From HGM13006 sp900757695 (GTDB lineage: Bacteria; Bacillota; Clostridia; Oscillospirales; Oscillospiraceae): 64,000 bases of DNA. Made by a program: the position numbers and the translations under genes. The stretch spans positions 33,134-97,133 of the forward strand of contig CAUHNW010000012.1 in assembly GCA_959607825.1 (NCBI GenBank). Reading direction: 5' to 3'. Under the pieces are notes generated by a model that saw only the letters and a list, made by a program, of their open reading frames with translations, had not been told where the DNA came from and made no database searches. Positions 7,815-16,474 of the stretch are shown here, one piece after another; the stretch's first letter is position 1, and each line of letters opens with the position of its first letter.

Positions 7815-9746
7815 ATGCAAGCATTCTCACAGGCCCTTCTGAACTACTTTTCTCAGGTACGGCCTACCGCCGCAATCTTCCCCGTGGTTCTCATTGGGCT
7901 GATCGTTGCATTTTTCATCAAGTATAAACGGGAGATGTCTCCCCGTATGGGCACACTGGAGTGGATCCAGAACTTTGATAAGCCAAAATTTTCGCTGGAT
8001 GGCAAAAGCCACCCCATGGAGCGAAAGGATCTGCTCCCCCTTCTGATCATTCTGGCGGTCTACGCCATTGTGGCCTTTACCAATCTGGGCAGCACCAAAG
8101 ATCCCCAGAGCTTTTATACGTTTGAGGGCGACAATGACAGCGTTGTGATTGACCTGGGCGAGCAAAAGGAGATCTCCTCCATCATGTACTATTCCGGGCT
8201 CTACCCCGGAGATTATGATCTCTATTACAGCTCCAACGGAAGCAACTGGGTACGCCTTCGGGACGCCAATGCCCAGCCTGACGCAAATGGCGATGTCAAC
8301 GATGCCGCCATGCATCAGAGCTATGCGGATCTGTTCAAATGGCAGTATGCCAGCATTGGCGATACCTGCATCTCTACCCGCTTTATCCGCATTGTGGCCC
8401 GTACCCTTCCCATGGAGCTGGGAGAGCTGGCCCTCTACGACGAGCATGGCCGTCTGGTAAACGTCTCCGGTGTAGACAGCGTTCTGCTGGACGAGCAGAA
8501 CACCATACCGGATTCCCCCAGCTGGTTCAACAGCATGTACTTTGATGAGATCTATCATGGCCGTACCGCTTACGAGAACATCAAGAACATCTATCCCTAT
8601 GAGATCACCCATCCCCCGCTGGGCAAGATCATAATCTCTCTGGGCATCCGCATCTTTGGCATGACCCCCTTCGGCTATCGGTTTATGGGCGCCTTCTTCG
8701 GCGTTCTGATGCTGCTGCCCCTCTATATTCTTCTGAAAAATATGTTCGGCAAAACCAAGGTAGCCATGTGCGGCACCCTGCTGTTTGCCTTTGAGTTTAT
8801 GCATTTCACCCAGACCCGGATCGCCACCATCGACACCTACGGCGTATTCTTTACGCTGCTCAGCTTCCTGTTTATGTGGCGCTGGATGACTGCACCCTAC
8901 ACGGCGAAGCTGCGGACTACATGGCTGGATCTGTTCCTGTGCGGCCTGTCCTTCGGCCTTGGCTGTGCCTGCAAATGGACCGTGCTCTATGCCGGTGTCG
9001 GACTTGCAGCTCTATGGCTGCTGCGGGCCATCATGAAGTACCGTGCCGTGGGCCTTGGGCACTATGGCCGGGAGCTGCTGGGCACCATTGGACTGTCTGT
9101 CCTGTTCTTTATTGTGATCCCGGTCATCATCTACTGCCTGAGCTATATTCCCTACGGTCTGGCACTGGGCTATAAGATGCCCGGCATGCTCACCGACGGC
9201 AATTACTATAAGCTCATCTGGGACAATCAGGTCTACATGCTGACGTATCATAACGGCGTCAATCAGACCCATCCCTATTCCTCCCGCTGGTATCAGTGGC
9301 TCTTTGATGTGCGTCCCATTCTCTATTACCTCCAGTATAACGGCGAGACAAAATCCGCCTTTGGCGCATTCAACTCTCCCCTGATCTCCTGGGCAGGACT
9401 TGCCGCTCTGATCTCCATCGTCTTTGCCTTCTGGAAGCGCCGGAAGCCCCAGGCCGTCCTCATCTGGGCCGGTTATCTCTGCCAGTTCCTTCCGTGGGTC
9501 ATCATCACCCGCACCACTTTTGCTTATCACTATTTTGGCTGCATTCTCTTCCTGACCATCGCCATTTCCTTCGTATTTGACGAGCTCATTGAGCGGCGGT
9601 CCAAAAACGATAAGCTGGTTTACGCCTTCACCGGCCTCAACACTGCGCTGTTTGTTCTATTCTACCCGGTGCTCAGCGGCGTTGAAGCCTCTGTGCAGTT
9701 CTGCCTGAACGTGCTCAAGTGGTTCCCCAGCTGGCCTTGGGGTTAA
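7815..9746 (+). CDS. Bacterial PMT-type protein O-mannosyltransferase with discoidin-like insert
   Basis: GT39 (PMT) enzymes use a polyprenyl-phosphate sugar to O-glycosylate secreted proteins at the outer membrane face. The 643-residue protein has two N-terminal membrane segments (about residues 16-38 and 74-95). An extracytoplasmic beta-rich part of about 125 residues follows (VVIDLGEQKEISS, YDLYYSSNGSNW, RFIRIVAR) that reads as an F5/8 type C (discoidin-like) domain. The PMT core comes next, with the acidic loop motif FDEIYHGRTA (about 239-248), THPPLGK (about 262-268) and many membrane helices. ATG at 7815 is preferred over TTG at 7812; GGAGG lies 9 nt upstream. No acceptor or mannosyl-donor genes are adjacent. 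Confidence 0.86.
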   Translation: MQAFSQALLNYFSQVRPTAAIFPVVLIGLIVAFFIKYKREMSPRMGTLEWIQNFDKPKFSLDGKSHPMERKDLLPLLIILAVYAIVAFTNLGSTKDPQSFYTFEGDNDSVVIDLGEQKEISSIMYYSGLYPGDYDLYYSSNGSNWVRLRDANAQPDANGDVNDAAMHQSYADLFKWQYASIGDTCISTRFIRIVARTLPMELGELALYDEHGRLVNVSGVDSVLLDEQNTIPDSPSWFNSMYFDEIYHGRTAYENIKNIYPYEITHPPLGKIIISLGIRIFGMTPFGYRFMGAFFGVLMLLPLYILLKNMFGKTKVAMCGTLLFAFEFMHFTQTRIATIDTYGVFFTLLSFLFMWRWMTAPYTAKLRTTWLDLFLCGLSFGLGCACKWTVLYAGVGLAALWLLRAIMKYRAVGLGHYGRELLGTIGLSVLFFIVIPVIIYCLSYIPYGLALGYKMPGMLTDGNYYKLIWDNQVYMLTYHNGVNQTHPYSSRWYQWLFDVRPILYYLQYNGETKSAFGAFNSPLISWAGLAALISIVFAFWKRRKPQAVLIWAGYLCQFLPWVIITRTTFAYHYFGCILFLTIAISFVFDELIERRSKNDKLVYAFTGLNTALFVLFYPVLSGVEASVQFCLNVLKWFPSWPWG

Positions 9747-9758
9747 ACGGTTATCGCC

Positions 9759-9790
9759 GGCCTCCCTGTGACACCCGTCACAGGGAGGCC
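9759..9790. other. Strong hairpin between the PMT and hydrolase genes
   Basis: A perfect 14-bp stem (GGCCTCCCTGTGAC / GTCACAGGGAGGCC) with loop ACCC lies in the 70-nt gap. No T tract follows on either strand, so it is more likely an mRNA stabiliser or a weak terminator than a classic one. Confidence 0.5.
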
Positions 9791-9817
9791 ATGTGTTAGG
9801 AAAGGATCTTCCCGTTG

Positions 9818-10825
9818 ATGCGTACTGTACTGATCGTCCTGCTTACACTGCTTCTGCTGGCAGGGCTTGCTCTGGTTTTTGCCGGCTTTCATATGGCCCG
9901 GCAGCAGTTTCGCCGCCGTTTTCAGGGCGGCGGCGACTACTTCCCATATTTTTCTCAGCTGCATCCGGGCTGGTGCCGGGAGCCGATCTCCTTTTCCGGC
10001 AGTCAGGGTGACACTCTGCGCGGCTTTCTCTTCTCTTACCCGGAGCATCCCCCAAAAGCCCTTTTGGTGGTCTATCACGGCTACGGCATGAGCCTCGATG
10101 ATTACCTGCCGGAATGTGAATATTTCTGCCGCCGGGGCTATCTGGTGCTGGCCTTCGACGGCAGCGGCACCGGCCATTCCGACGGCATATTAAGGGGTCT
10201 GCCCCAGCACATTCTGGATCTCCAGGCCTGCCTCCGGCATATCTGTGCAGACCCGCAGTTGGGCCATCTTCCGCTGCTGCTCTACGGCCATTCCTGGGGC
10301 GGCTACGGCGTAGACTGCATTGGCGCCACGGAGTCATTTCCGGTCCGTGGCATCGTCTCCGCCTCCGCATTTTATAACAGCCTCTCCGCTCTGGCGCCAT
10401 ACACTCACCGGCACTATGGCCCGCTGGCTCCCCTTCCGCTGTTGGGGGTACGCCTGTACCAGCGGCTGCATTTTGGCCGTCTGTGCGGTCTCACAGCGGC
10501 TGACGGTCTGTCCCGGCAGAGCTGCCCGGTGTTCATTGTGCAAAGCGATGACGATTCGATCCTCCCCTTCTCCCAAAATTACAGGAGGCTCTACCGCCGG
10601 TTCCGTCAGGACTCCCGTTTTACATTTCTTCCCCTTACAGGCCGAAATCACAATATCACGACCCCACCGGAAGCAGACCGGGAAAAGCGCCGCCTCTTAA
10701 AGCTGCTGCATCAGCCCGTGCCTCCGCAGGAAGCACGGGATCAGATTCAGCTGCTCAAAACTCAGGTGGACTATGATCTGCTCAGGCGCTTCGGAGATTT
10801 TCTGGATTCCTGCCTGAAGCCGTAA
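9818..10825 (+). CDS. Membrane-anchored alpha/beta hydrolase
   Basis: This is a 335-residue serine hydrolase of unknown substrate. A hydrophobic N-terminal helix (about residues 4-26) is a signal anchor, so the domain probably faces the outside. The alpha/beta fold is seen in VVYHGYGMS (oxyanion region), the nucleophile elbow GHSWGG, QSDDDSILP with the likely acid, and GRNHNIT with the likely catalytic histidine. The start may be ATG at 9818 or TTG at 9815; AAAGGA is at 9801-9806 and fits either. It could be an esterase, lipase or peptidase; the context does not decide. Confidence 0.8.
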   Translation: MRTVLIVLLTLLLLAGLALVFAGFHMARQQFRRRFQGGGDYFPYFSQLHPGWCREPISFSGSQGDTLRGFLFSYPEHPPKALLVVYHGYGMSLDDYLPECEYFCRRGYLVLAFDGSGTGHSDGILRGLPQHILDLQACLRHICADPQLGHLPLLLYGHSWGGYGVDCIGATESFPVRGIVSASAFYNSLSALAPYTHRHYGPLAPLPLLGVRLYQRLHFGRLCGLTAADGLSRQSCPVFIVQSDDDSILPFSQNYRRLYRRFRQDSRFTFLPLTGRNHNITTPPEADREKRRLLKLLHQPVPPQEARDQIQLLKTQVDYDLLRRFGDFLDSCLKP

Positions 10826-10858
10826 AAATGCCTGCACCGTCACTCCGGTGCAGGCATT
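10824..10858. terminator. Bidirectional terminator
   Basis: A 13-bp stem (AATGCCTGCACCG / CGGTGCAGGCATT) with a 6-nt loop lies between converging genes. The A-run at 10824-10828 makes it a terminator mainly for the minus-strand cupin gene; on the plus strand no T tract follows. Confidence 0.7.
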
Positions 10859-10874
10859 CGTGCATCAATGCTTC

Positions 10875-11195
10875 TTAGAAAATAACCACCAGCATCATCT
10901 TGAACTGCTCCTGTCCGAAGACCGCATGGGGATGCTGGGCCGGCATCACAATGGATTCGCCCTCCCGGAGCACATATTCCTCCCCGTCAATGGTGATTTT
11001 CCCCACGCCGTCCAGGCAGGTAACAAAGGCATCGCCGGGAGACTGATGGGTGCTGATCTCCTCGCCCTTGTCAAAGGAAAACAGCGTCACACTGACCGCT
11101 GCATTCTGCGCCAGTGTCCGGCTGACCACCTGCCCGGGCTGATAGGCCACCTGATCCTTCAGCGAAAGTACCGCCGCTTTATCAATGTTCTTCAT
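10875..11195 (-). CDS. Cupin domain protein
   Basis: This is a 106-residue single-domain cupin. The first cupin motif appears as STHQSPGDAFVTCLDGVG (about residues 49-66) and the second as EGESIVMPAQHPHAVF, with histidines that could hold a metal. Small cupins like this are found next to redox or nitrosative-stress genes in Clostridia and have no settled enzymatic role. It lies downstream of the 4Fe-4S protein gene (30-nt gap), and the pair is divergent from a Crp/Fnr regulator, so joint redox control is likely. The ribosome binding site is weak. Confidence 0.87.
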   Translation of the reverse strand: MKNIDKAAVLSLKDQVAYQPGQVVSRTLAQNAAVSVTLFSFDKGEEISTHQSPGDAFVTCLDGVGKITIDGEEYVLREGESIVMPAQHPHAVFGQEQFKMMLVVIF

Positions 11196-11225
11196 TCCGC
11201 TTATTTGAAATAACCTCCATAACCT

Positions 11226-11909
11226 TCAATTTATAATGTGCCCATCCAGTGAGATCGTAACCACCCGGAAGGGAATTTCCTTGCCGCACTGCTGAAGTGC
11301 ACGCTTGGCCGCCATCTCCAGTCCACCGCAGCAGGGAACCTCCATGCGCACCAGCGTAACGCTTTTAATGTCATTGCAGCCCAAAATTGCCCCCAGCTTT
11401 TCGCTGTAGTCGATCTGATCCAGCTTGGGACATCCAATCACGGTGATCCGCCCCTGCATAAATTCCTTGTGCATCCCTGCATAGGCATAGGCCGTACAGT
11501 CCGCAGCGATCAGCAGATCCGCACCGTTAAAATAGGGGGCATTCACCGGGATCAGCTTGATCTGACAGGGCCACTGGCGCAGCTGGGACACCGGCGCTTC
11601 GTCCGTGGTGGGCTGCTGCTTTTCCGGCACAAACTGCCGCAGCCGCTGCCCGGGGCATCCGCCGGCCTTTTTCGCCTGCTGGTTGGCCTTCACCGCCTGT
11701 TCATCATAGGCGGCAGCCTCCCGCTCCACAAAGGTAATGGCTCCGGTGGGACATGCCGGAAGGCAGTCGCCCAAGCCATCACAGTAATCGTCCCGCATCA
11801 GCTTGGCCTTACCGTTTACCATGCCGATGGCGCCCTCATGGCAGGCCGCAGCACAGGCGCCGCAGCCATTGCACTTTTCTGTATCAATATGAATGATCCT
11901 ACGAATCAT
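11226..11909 (-). CDS. 4Fe-4S dicluster protein with C-terminal CCGG domain
   Basis: This 227-residue iron-sulfur protein starts with a two-cluster ferredoxin domain. The first motif is CNGCGACAAAC (about residues 13-23); the second is CDGLGDCLPACP, a slightly spread version. A low-complexity linker follows, then a C-terminal domain with IAADCTAYAYAG, GCPKLD and the cysteine pair VPCCGG. Relatives in Clostridia are often encoded beside hcp (hybrid cluster protein), which is absent here. AAAGGAG sits 9 nt before the ATG at 11909; a longer frame to 11927 lacks such support. It is likely an electron carrier or sensor partner under the divergent regulator. Confidence 0.85.
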   Translation of the reverse strand: MIRRIIHIDTEKCNGCGACAAACHEGAIGMVNGKAKLMRDDYCDGLGDCLPACPTGAITFVEREAAAYDEQAVKANQQAKKAGGCPGQRLRQFVPEKQQPTTDEAPVSQLRQWPCQIKLIPVNAPYFNGADLLIAADCTAYAYAGMHKEFMQGRITVIGCPKLDQIDYSEKLGAILGCNDIKSVTLVRMEVPCCGGLEMAAKRALQQCGKEIPFRVVTISLDGHIIN

Positions 11910-11932
11910 AGTAGTTGCTCCTTTCAAGCAGC

Positions 11933-11961
11933 TTGACTTTATATTTGGAGTATACTATGAT
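11933..11961 (+). promoter_or_regulatory. Promoter of the Crp/Fnr regulator gene
   Basis: TTGACT (11933-11938) and TATGAT (11956-11961) are separated by 17 nt. The predicted start of transcription near 11968 puts the palindrome at 11976-11991 just downstream. Confidence 0.75.
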
Positions 11962-11975
11962 ACCGCTGTAAAGTC

Positions 11976-11991
11976 TGTTGTTTTAACAACA
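11976..11991. promoter_or_regulatory. 16-bp palindromic operator, Crp/Fnr-like
   Basis: TGTTGTT-TT-AACAACA has perfect 7-bp arms and a 2-nt centre. The 16-bp length matches Crp/Fnr-family sites. It lies between the promoter and the start of the divergently placed regulator, so autoregulation is inferred. Confidence 0.55.
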
Positions 11992-12005
11992 TTGAGGTGA
12001 TTTTT

Positions 12006-12659
12006 GTGGATATGGATTTGTCTCGTACCGAATTGTTTCAGAGCATCGCTCCAGAGGATTTGAAGTCGCTGCTCCACTGTCTGGATGTCCGCCAGCATAC
12101 CTATCAAAAGGGCGAGATCCTGTTTCTAGAGGGCGCCCCCACCCAGCAGCTGGGACTTGTGCTGTCCGGAAAAGTTATTGTTGAGATGGGGGATCCATGG
12201 GGTGGCCGCAGCATTTTGAGCACCATCGGGCCCGGAGACACCTTTGCAGAGGCCTATGCCTGTATTCCCGGAGAACCGCTGCTGGTCACGGTATCTGCCG
12301 CCATGGATTCCACGGTGCTGCTGATCAATGCCGGGCGGATCCTCACCACCTGCCCCAACGGCTGTGCCTTCCACGGCGTTTTGATCCAGAATCTGCTGAC
12401 CCTCTGTGCCCGAAAAAATCTACAGCTGTCCCGCCGCATGCAGCACACCGCCCCCAAAACCATCCGTGGCCGCCTGACCTCCTACTTCTCCCAGTGCCTC
12501 AAGCAGTCCGGCAGCCGCAGCTTCGATCTCCCCTACGACCGGCAGCAGCTGGCCGATTATTTGAACGTAGAGCGCAGCGCCCTGTCCGGGGAGCTGTCCA
12601 AAATGCAGCAGGACGGCCTGATCCGCTATCACCGGAATCATTTCGAGGTGCTGGACTAG
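12006..12659 (+). CDS. Crp/Fnr family transcriptional regulator
   Basis: This 217-residue regulator has an N-terminal cyclic-nucleotide-binding-like barrel (about residues 8-115, with KGEILFLEGAP and LVLSGKVIV) and a C-terminal winged helix (about 150-215, with RQQLADYLNVERSALSGEL as recognition region). No N-terminal cysteine cluster like that of true Fnr is seen, so the signal is unknown; HcpR-like sensing is possible. GTG at 12006 is chosen because GAGGTG lies 5-6 nt upstream; ATG at 12012 is the alternative. It is divergent from the 4Fe-4S and cupin genes with a palindrome between them, which it probably binds. Confidence 0.9.
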   Translation: MDMDLSRTELFQSIAPEDLKSLLHCLDVRQHTYQKGEILFLEGAPTQQLGLVLSGKVIVEMGDPWGGRSILSTIGPGDTFAEAYACIPGEPLLVTVSAAMDSTVLLINAGRILTTCPNGCAFHGVLIQNLLTLCARKNLQLSRRMQHTAPKTIRGRLTSYFSQCLKQSGSRSFDLPYDRQQLADYLNVERSALSGELSKMQQDGLIRYHRNHFEVLD

Positions 12660-12698
12660 TCGGATCCGCTCGCAGTTAGTTACGCTTAACTTTTCTTC

Positions 12699-12726
12699 TT
12701 TACTTCTGGCCAGAGTATGCTATACT
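12699..12726 (+). promoter_or_regulatory. Promoter of the ZIP transporter gene
   Basis: TTTACT (12699-12704), a 16-nt spacer and TATACT (12721-12726), ending 33 nt before the ATG. Confidence 0.65.
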
Positions 12727-12759
12727 GAATGTATCAATCCAATTGTACAGGAGCAGCAT

Positions 12760-13536
12760 ATGAATCTTACCATCCTATGGGGCAGCCTGATCCCCCTGCT
12801 GGGGACATCTCTGGGAGCCGCCTGCGTATTTCTAATGAAAAAGGAGATCGGCCCTCGGGTGCAGAAGGCACTGTTGGGCTTTGCCTCCGGGGTTATGGTG
12901 GCCGCCTCTGTGTGGAGCCTCCTGCTGCCCGCCATCGACCAGTGCGGTGCCATGGGGCGGCTTTCCTTCCTGCCTGCCGCCGTTGGGCTCATGCTGGGCA
13001 TGGGCTTTCTTCTGCTGCTGGATCAGGTGATCCCCCACCAGCATCTGGACAGCGACTGCCCGGAAGGCGCTCCCTGCCATGCGAAAAAATCTACCATGCT
13101 GATGCTGGCCGTCACCATTCACAACATCCCTGAGGGCATGGCCGTTGGTGTGGTGCTGGCCGGACTTGCAGGTTTCAGCCCCTCCTCCAAGGCCGCTGCC
13201 ATGGCCCTGTCCATCGGCATCGCCATTCAGAACTTTCCCGAGGGGGCAGTCATCTCCATGCCCCTGAAGGAAGCTATGGGCAAGCGCAGGGCATTTATTG
13301 CCGGGGTGCTCTCCGGTATCGTGGAGCCCATTGGGGCGATCCTCACCGTACTATTGGCCGGGCTGCTGATTCCCTTTATGCCCTATCTTTTGTCCTTTGC
13401 GGCGGGAGCTATGCTCTATGTGGTGGTGGAGGAGCTGATCCCGGAATCCGCCCAGGGCGTCCATTCCAACGTCTCCACCATCGCCTTTGCCGTTGGCTTT
13501 GTGCTGATGATGATTCTGGATGTGGCACTGGGTTAA
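12760..13536 (+). CDS. ZIP family divalent metal transporter
   Basis: This 258-residue membrane protein of the ZIP (ZupT-like) family imports Zn2+, Fe2+ or related ions. The signature helices carry HNIPEGMAVG (TM4, about residues 125-134) and QNFPEG (TM5, about 155-160), the metal path residues of the family, with VEPIGA later. The loop before TM4 has a short His/Cys/acid-rich stretch (HQHLDSDCPEGAPCH) that may gather metal. GGAG lies before the ATG. It stands alone with its own promoter, and no metal-regulator site was recognised, so specificity is open. Confidence 0.92.
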   Translation: MNLTILWGSLIPLLGTSLGAACVFLMKKEIGPRVQKALLGFASGVMVAASVWSLLLPAIDQCGAMGRLSFLPAAVGLMLGMGFLLLLDQVIPHQHLDSDCPEGAPCHAKKSTMLMLAVTIHNIPEGMAVGVVLAGLAGFSPSSKAAAMALSIGIAIQNFPEGAVISMPLKEAMGKRRAFIAGVLSGIVEPIGAILTVLLAGLLIPFMPYLLSFAAGAMLYVVVEELIPESAQGVHSNVSTIAFAVGFVLMMILDVALG

Positions 13537-13602
13537 GCCTTGACACTGCCCTGGGACTGTGATACCTTTTATGTAGATTTGGTGAAGAAAGGCGGCGGTT
13601 CC

Positions 13603-14568
13603 ATGGCAAAACGTCTATGCTCAGCGCTGGTGCTGGCAGCAATCAGCATCGGTATTCTTCTGTTCCCATGGGCAGGCAACTATCAAAGCCCCCTGATGTG
13701 GGCCAGAATGGATCGTGATCCCTCCCAGCCGGTGGATGTATTTCTCATTGGCGCCACAGCCGATTTGGGAAACGACGGCACCTTTCTCACTACCACATAT
13801 CTTCCGGAAGACCGAGAGTGGCAGGAAAAGCTTTTGAACCTGCAGGAGGGCGTCTATTCCAGTGTTGGCAGCATTTATGCGCCCTACTACCGGCAGGCCT
13901 GTCTCAGCGTCTACTATCTGGAGGACGCCGCCCGTGGGCCATGGTTCTATCAGGCCTATCACGATGTGCGGGCTGCATTTCTCTGGTACCTTCAGCACGA
14001 AAATCAGGGGCGTCCCTTTATTCTGGCAGGGTACTCTCAAGGGGCCGATATGGGGCTCCGGCTCATGGAGGAATTCTTTGATGACCCCGTACTGCAATCC
14101 CAGCTGGTAGCCGCCTATCTCATTGGCTGGCGTATTACTAAGGAGGATCTGGTTGCATTCCCGCAGCTGCACATGGCCCAAGAAGCCGCTGACACCGGCG
14201 TGATCGTCTCCTTTAACTCCGAAGCCCCCAGCGTTACCGGCTCCATCATCCTGCCGGAAGGCGGCTACACCTATGGCATCAACCCGCTCAATTGGACGGT
14301 AGACGGCACCCCGGCGGACAAATCCGAAAACCCCGGCTCCGTGGATCTCCATATGGACGGCTCCGCCGACCATGAGATCATCGGCCTCACCGGCTGCTAT
14401 CAAAGCCCCCAGCGGGGCACCATGATCGTACCGGATATCTCCCCCAAGGACTACCCACCGGGAGAACCCCTGTTTGTGGAGGGCTGCTACCATAATTTTG
14501 AGCTGAACCTCTATTATCGAAACCTTCAGCAAAATGTAAAGGATCGGGTGCAGGCATATTTTCGTTAA
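13603..14568 (+). CDS. DUF3089 alpha/beta-hydrolase-like protein
   Basis: This 321-residue protein has an N-terminal signal anchor (about residues 4-22). The body resembles DUF3089, a lipase-like alpha/beta family: VDVFLIGATADLG early, and GYSQGAD holding the likely nucleophile serine. HNFELNLYY near the end is a candidate for the catalytic histidine. The frame opens at 13540, but AAAGGCGG lies 7-8 nt before the ATG at 13603. The substrate is unknown; the family is common in Clostridia and thought to be exported. A bidirectional terminator follows directly. Confidence 0.8.
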   Translation: MAKRLCSALVLAAISIGILLFPWAGNYQSPLMWARMDRDPSQPVDVFLIGATADLGNDGTFLTTTYLPEDREWQEKLLNLQEGVYSSVGSIYAPYYRQACLSVYYLEDAARGPWFYQAYHDVRAAFLWYLQHENQGRPFILAGYSQGADMGLRLMEEFFDDPVLQSQLVAAYLIGWRITKEDLVAFPQLHMAQEAADTGVIVSFNSEAPSVTGSIILPEGGYTYGINPLNWTVDGTPADKSENPGSVDLHMDGSADHEIIGLTGCYQSPQRGTMIVPDISPKDYPPGEPLFVEGCYHNFELNLYYRNLQQNVKDRVQAYFR

Positions 14569-14604
14569 AAAATCCGGCAGACTGCTGTCTGCCGGACTTT
14601 TTTT
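14567..14604. terminator. Bidirectional terminator
   Basis: The stem TCCGGCAGAC / GTCTGCCGGA with loop TGCT has T7 on the plus side and an A-run on the other, serving the DUF3089 gene and the solute-binding protein gene. Confidence 0.9.
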
Positions 14605-14609
14605 ATGTC

Positions 14610-16367
14610 TTAGTTCAGTCTCTCGTAATAGCGATCCAGAGATGCCTGCTTGATGTTCAGGCAGTCCTCCAGTCCCATGGAGATACAGGTATCCACAAAC
14701 TGATCCAGTTCCTCAATGGGCGCATCACCGATGATGTACCGAAGGAAGTTCTCCTGTCCATAGGTGGTAATGTCACCTGCCTTGGAGTTGTACTCGTCAG
14801 CCTCATCGGTGGTCATGGTCAGCGTGGTGGGGCAGCCCCAGGTATTGTCCTTATCCTTCATCCAGATCTCCGGTGCCTCCAGCTGCTGCTGGGTCATGCC
14901 CTGATCCTTGGCGGATACATCCGTGAGGCACACGGTATTCTGGAGCATATAGCGGAACTGCGCCAATGTAGCCGTCATTCCCTCGGGATTGTTGACGATC
15001 AGATCCGTGTAGTGCTTCTCGCCCTTATCGTCGAGCTCATAGGTCACACCCTCTACACCCCAGTTTGCAAGGGTCGCACCCTCCTCGGTGTAGCGGTAAT
15101 CCATCCACTGAACCGCAATTTCCGGCTCCTCGCAAGCGGTGGAAATGACCACGTTGGAGGTGGTGGACAGCGTCTCATGGTTGGTCTGGCCAAGATGGGT
15201 CACGTCGCCCTCATTCTTCACTGCGTCCTGAATGGCTGCGATCTCAAAGTTCGGATCCTGTGCAGACTGATTATACTGCTCCATATAGTCCTTCTCTGCC
15301 CACCACAGGGAGCTCTCGCCGCTGGTGACCATGCCGAAGTCCGCACCGCCCTGCATGCCAAAGTCCTCATTCATAAAGTCGTGATAGATCCAGCCCTTCT
15401 GATACCAGTCGGCCACCATCTTCACATACTCCTGAAAGCCCTCTGACAAAATACCGCTGTAGAGCGTTCCATCGATCTGGTACCACGGCAGCGTTGCTTC
15501 AAAGGAGTTGCCGAAGGATGCCAGTGTTCCAAAACCGGCCGTCAGATAGCCAAAGCCGGGTTCTCCGGACATGGGCAGCTGAACCGTTGCGCCATAGGTG
15601 TTATATGCCTGTTCAATGTACTGCTCATACTCATCATAGGTGTTGATCTCCGCAGGATCCATGCCGAACTCTTTGGCCCAGTCCGCCCGGATCATGGGGC
15701 CCTTTATACAGGGCTGACCGTCATCGTAGGCCGCCGCAAAAAACACCACACGGCCCTCATCCGTCAGCGCATCCCGGCGGTTCTGGTCGTTCATGTTGAT
15801 AATGGCGTTGTAGTTGGGTGCATATTCCTCGATATAAGGCGTCAGATCCAGAAATACTTCATCCTCTACGCCCTTATCATAGCCGCCGGTGTAGCCGGTG
15901 GCTGCCTCACAGTAGAAGTCCGCATAATCCTGAGAGGCCATCTGAAGATTAAACTGCTCACCAAAGTTCATGGGATGGAACAGCTGAAATTCAATATGAA
16001 CCCCGGATTTCTCCTCCAAGGTCTTGTAAAACAGATTGTCAGACATATCCTGACACCAGTCCTGTACCTGCGGATTAAACCGCATAAAATAGGTAAAGGT
16101 GACGGGCTCCTCTGTCAGCGGCATGGGAATGTCAAAATTCTGTGCCGCAATCTGCGGGGCTGCGTCCTCAGCGCTGGCCTCTGCCGCAGATGCCGTCTCC
16201 TGCTGAGGCTCCGGTGTCTGTGCAGGTGCTGCCGCCGGCGTTTCCTGCGCAGATGCTGGCGCAGAGCCTGCATCCGCAGGAGCGCTGGACGAAGCTGCCT
16301 GGCCGCAGCCACTCAACAGCCCCAGCAGCATTCCCGCCGAGAGCAGTCCGGCAATGATCTTTTTCAT
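14610..16367 (-). CDS. Lipoprotein solute-binding protein of a sugar-type ABC transporter
   Basis: This 585-residue protein begins MKKIIAGLLSAGMLLGLLSG with the lipobox LLSGC (Cys at about 21), followed by a Ser/Ala/Pro/Gln-rich linker to about residue 75. The mature domain is a large extracellular solute-binding protein of the kind paired with LplB/LplC permeases, which take up oligosaccharides. ATG at 16367 is chosen (AGGAGAG upstream); the open frame to 16553 runs through the promoter. No permease or ATPase is adjacent; two matching permeases lie about 15 kb away at 30.9-32.8 kb. The ligand cannot be told from sequence. Confidence 0.88.
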   Translation of the reverse strand: MKKIIAGLLSAGMLLGLLSGCGQAASSSAPADAGSAPASAQETPAAAPAQTPEPQQETASAAEASAEDAAPQIAAQNFDIPMPLTEEPVTFTYFMRFNPQVQDWCQDMSDNLFYKTLEEKSGVHIEFQLFHPMNFGEQFNLQMASQDYADFYCEAATGYTGGYDKGVEDEVFLDLTPYIEEYAPNYNAIINMNDQNRRDALTDEGRVVFFAAAYDDGQPCIKGPMIRADWAKEFGMDPAEINTYDEYEQYIEQAYNTYGATVQLPMSGEPGFGYLTAGFGTLASFGNSFEATLPWYQIDGTLYSGILSEGFQEYVKMVADWYQKGWIYHDFMNEDFGMQGGADFGMVTSGESSLWWAEKDYMEQYNQSAQDPNFEIAAIQDAVKNEGDVTHLGQTNHETLSTTSNVVISTACEEPEIAVQWMDYRYTEEGATLANWGVEGVTYELDDKGEKHYTDLIVNNPEGMTATLAQFRYMLQNTVCLTDVSAKDQGMTQQQLEAPEIWMKDKDNTWGCPTTLTMTTDEADEYNSKAGDITTYGQENFLRYIIGDAPIEELDQFVDTCISMGLEDCLNIKQASLDRYYERLN

Positions 16368-16400
16368 GGTCATCACTCTCCTGTATATTTTTATGGTGTT

Positions 16401-16430
16401 ATTATATTTTGCCTTCAAATATACGGTCAA
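16401..16430 (-). promoter_or_regulatory. Promoter of the solute-binding protein gene
   Basis: TTGACC (16430-16425) and TATAAT (16406-16401) are separated by 18 nt on the minus strand, about 35 nt upstream of the start. Confidence 0.78.
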
Positions 16431-16474
16431 GTAACAATAATCCCGCATTCCACAATCCTCAAAAAATGAAACTC

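Noticed and set aside
9759..9790. A classic terminator after the PMT gene
   Set aside because: The stem is strong but no T tract follows on either strand, so it is listed only as a hairpin.
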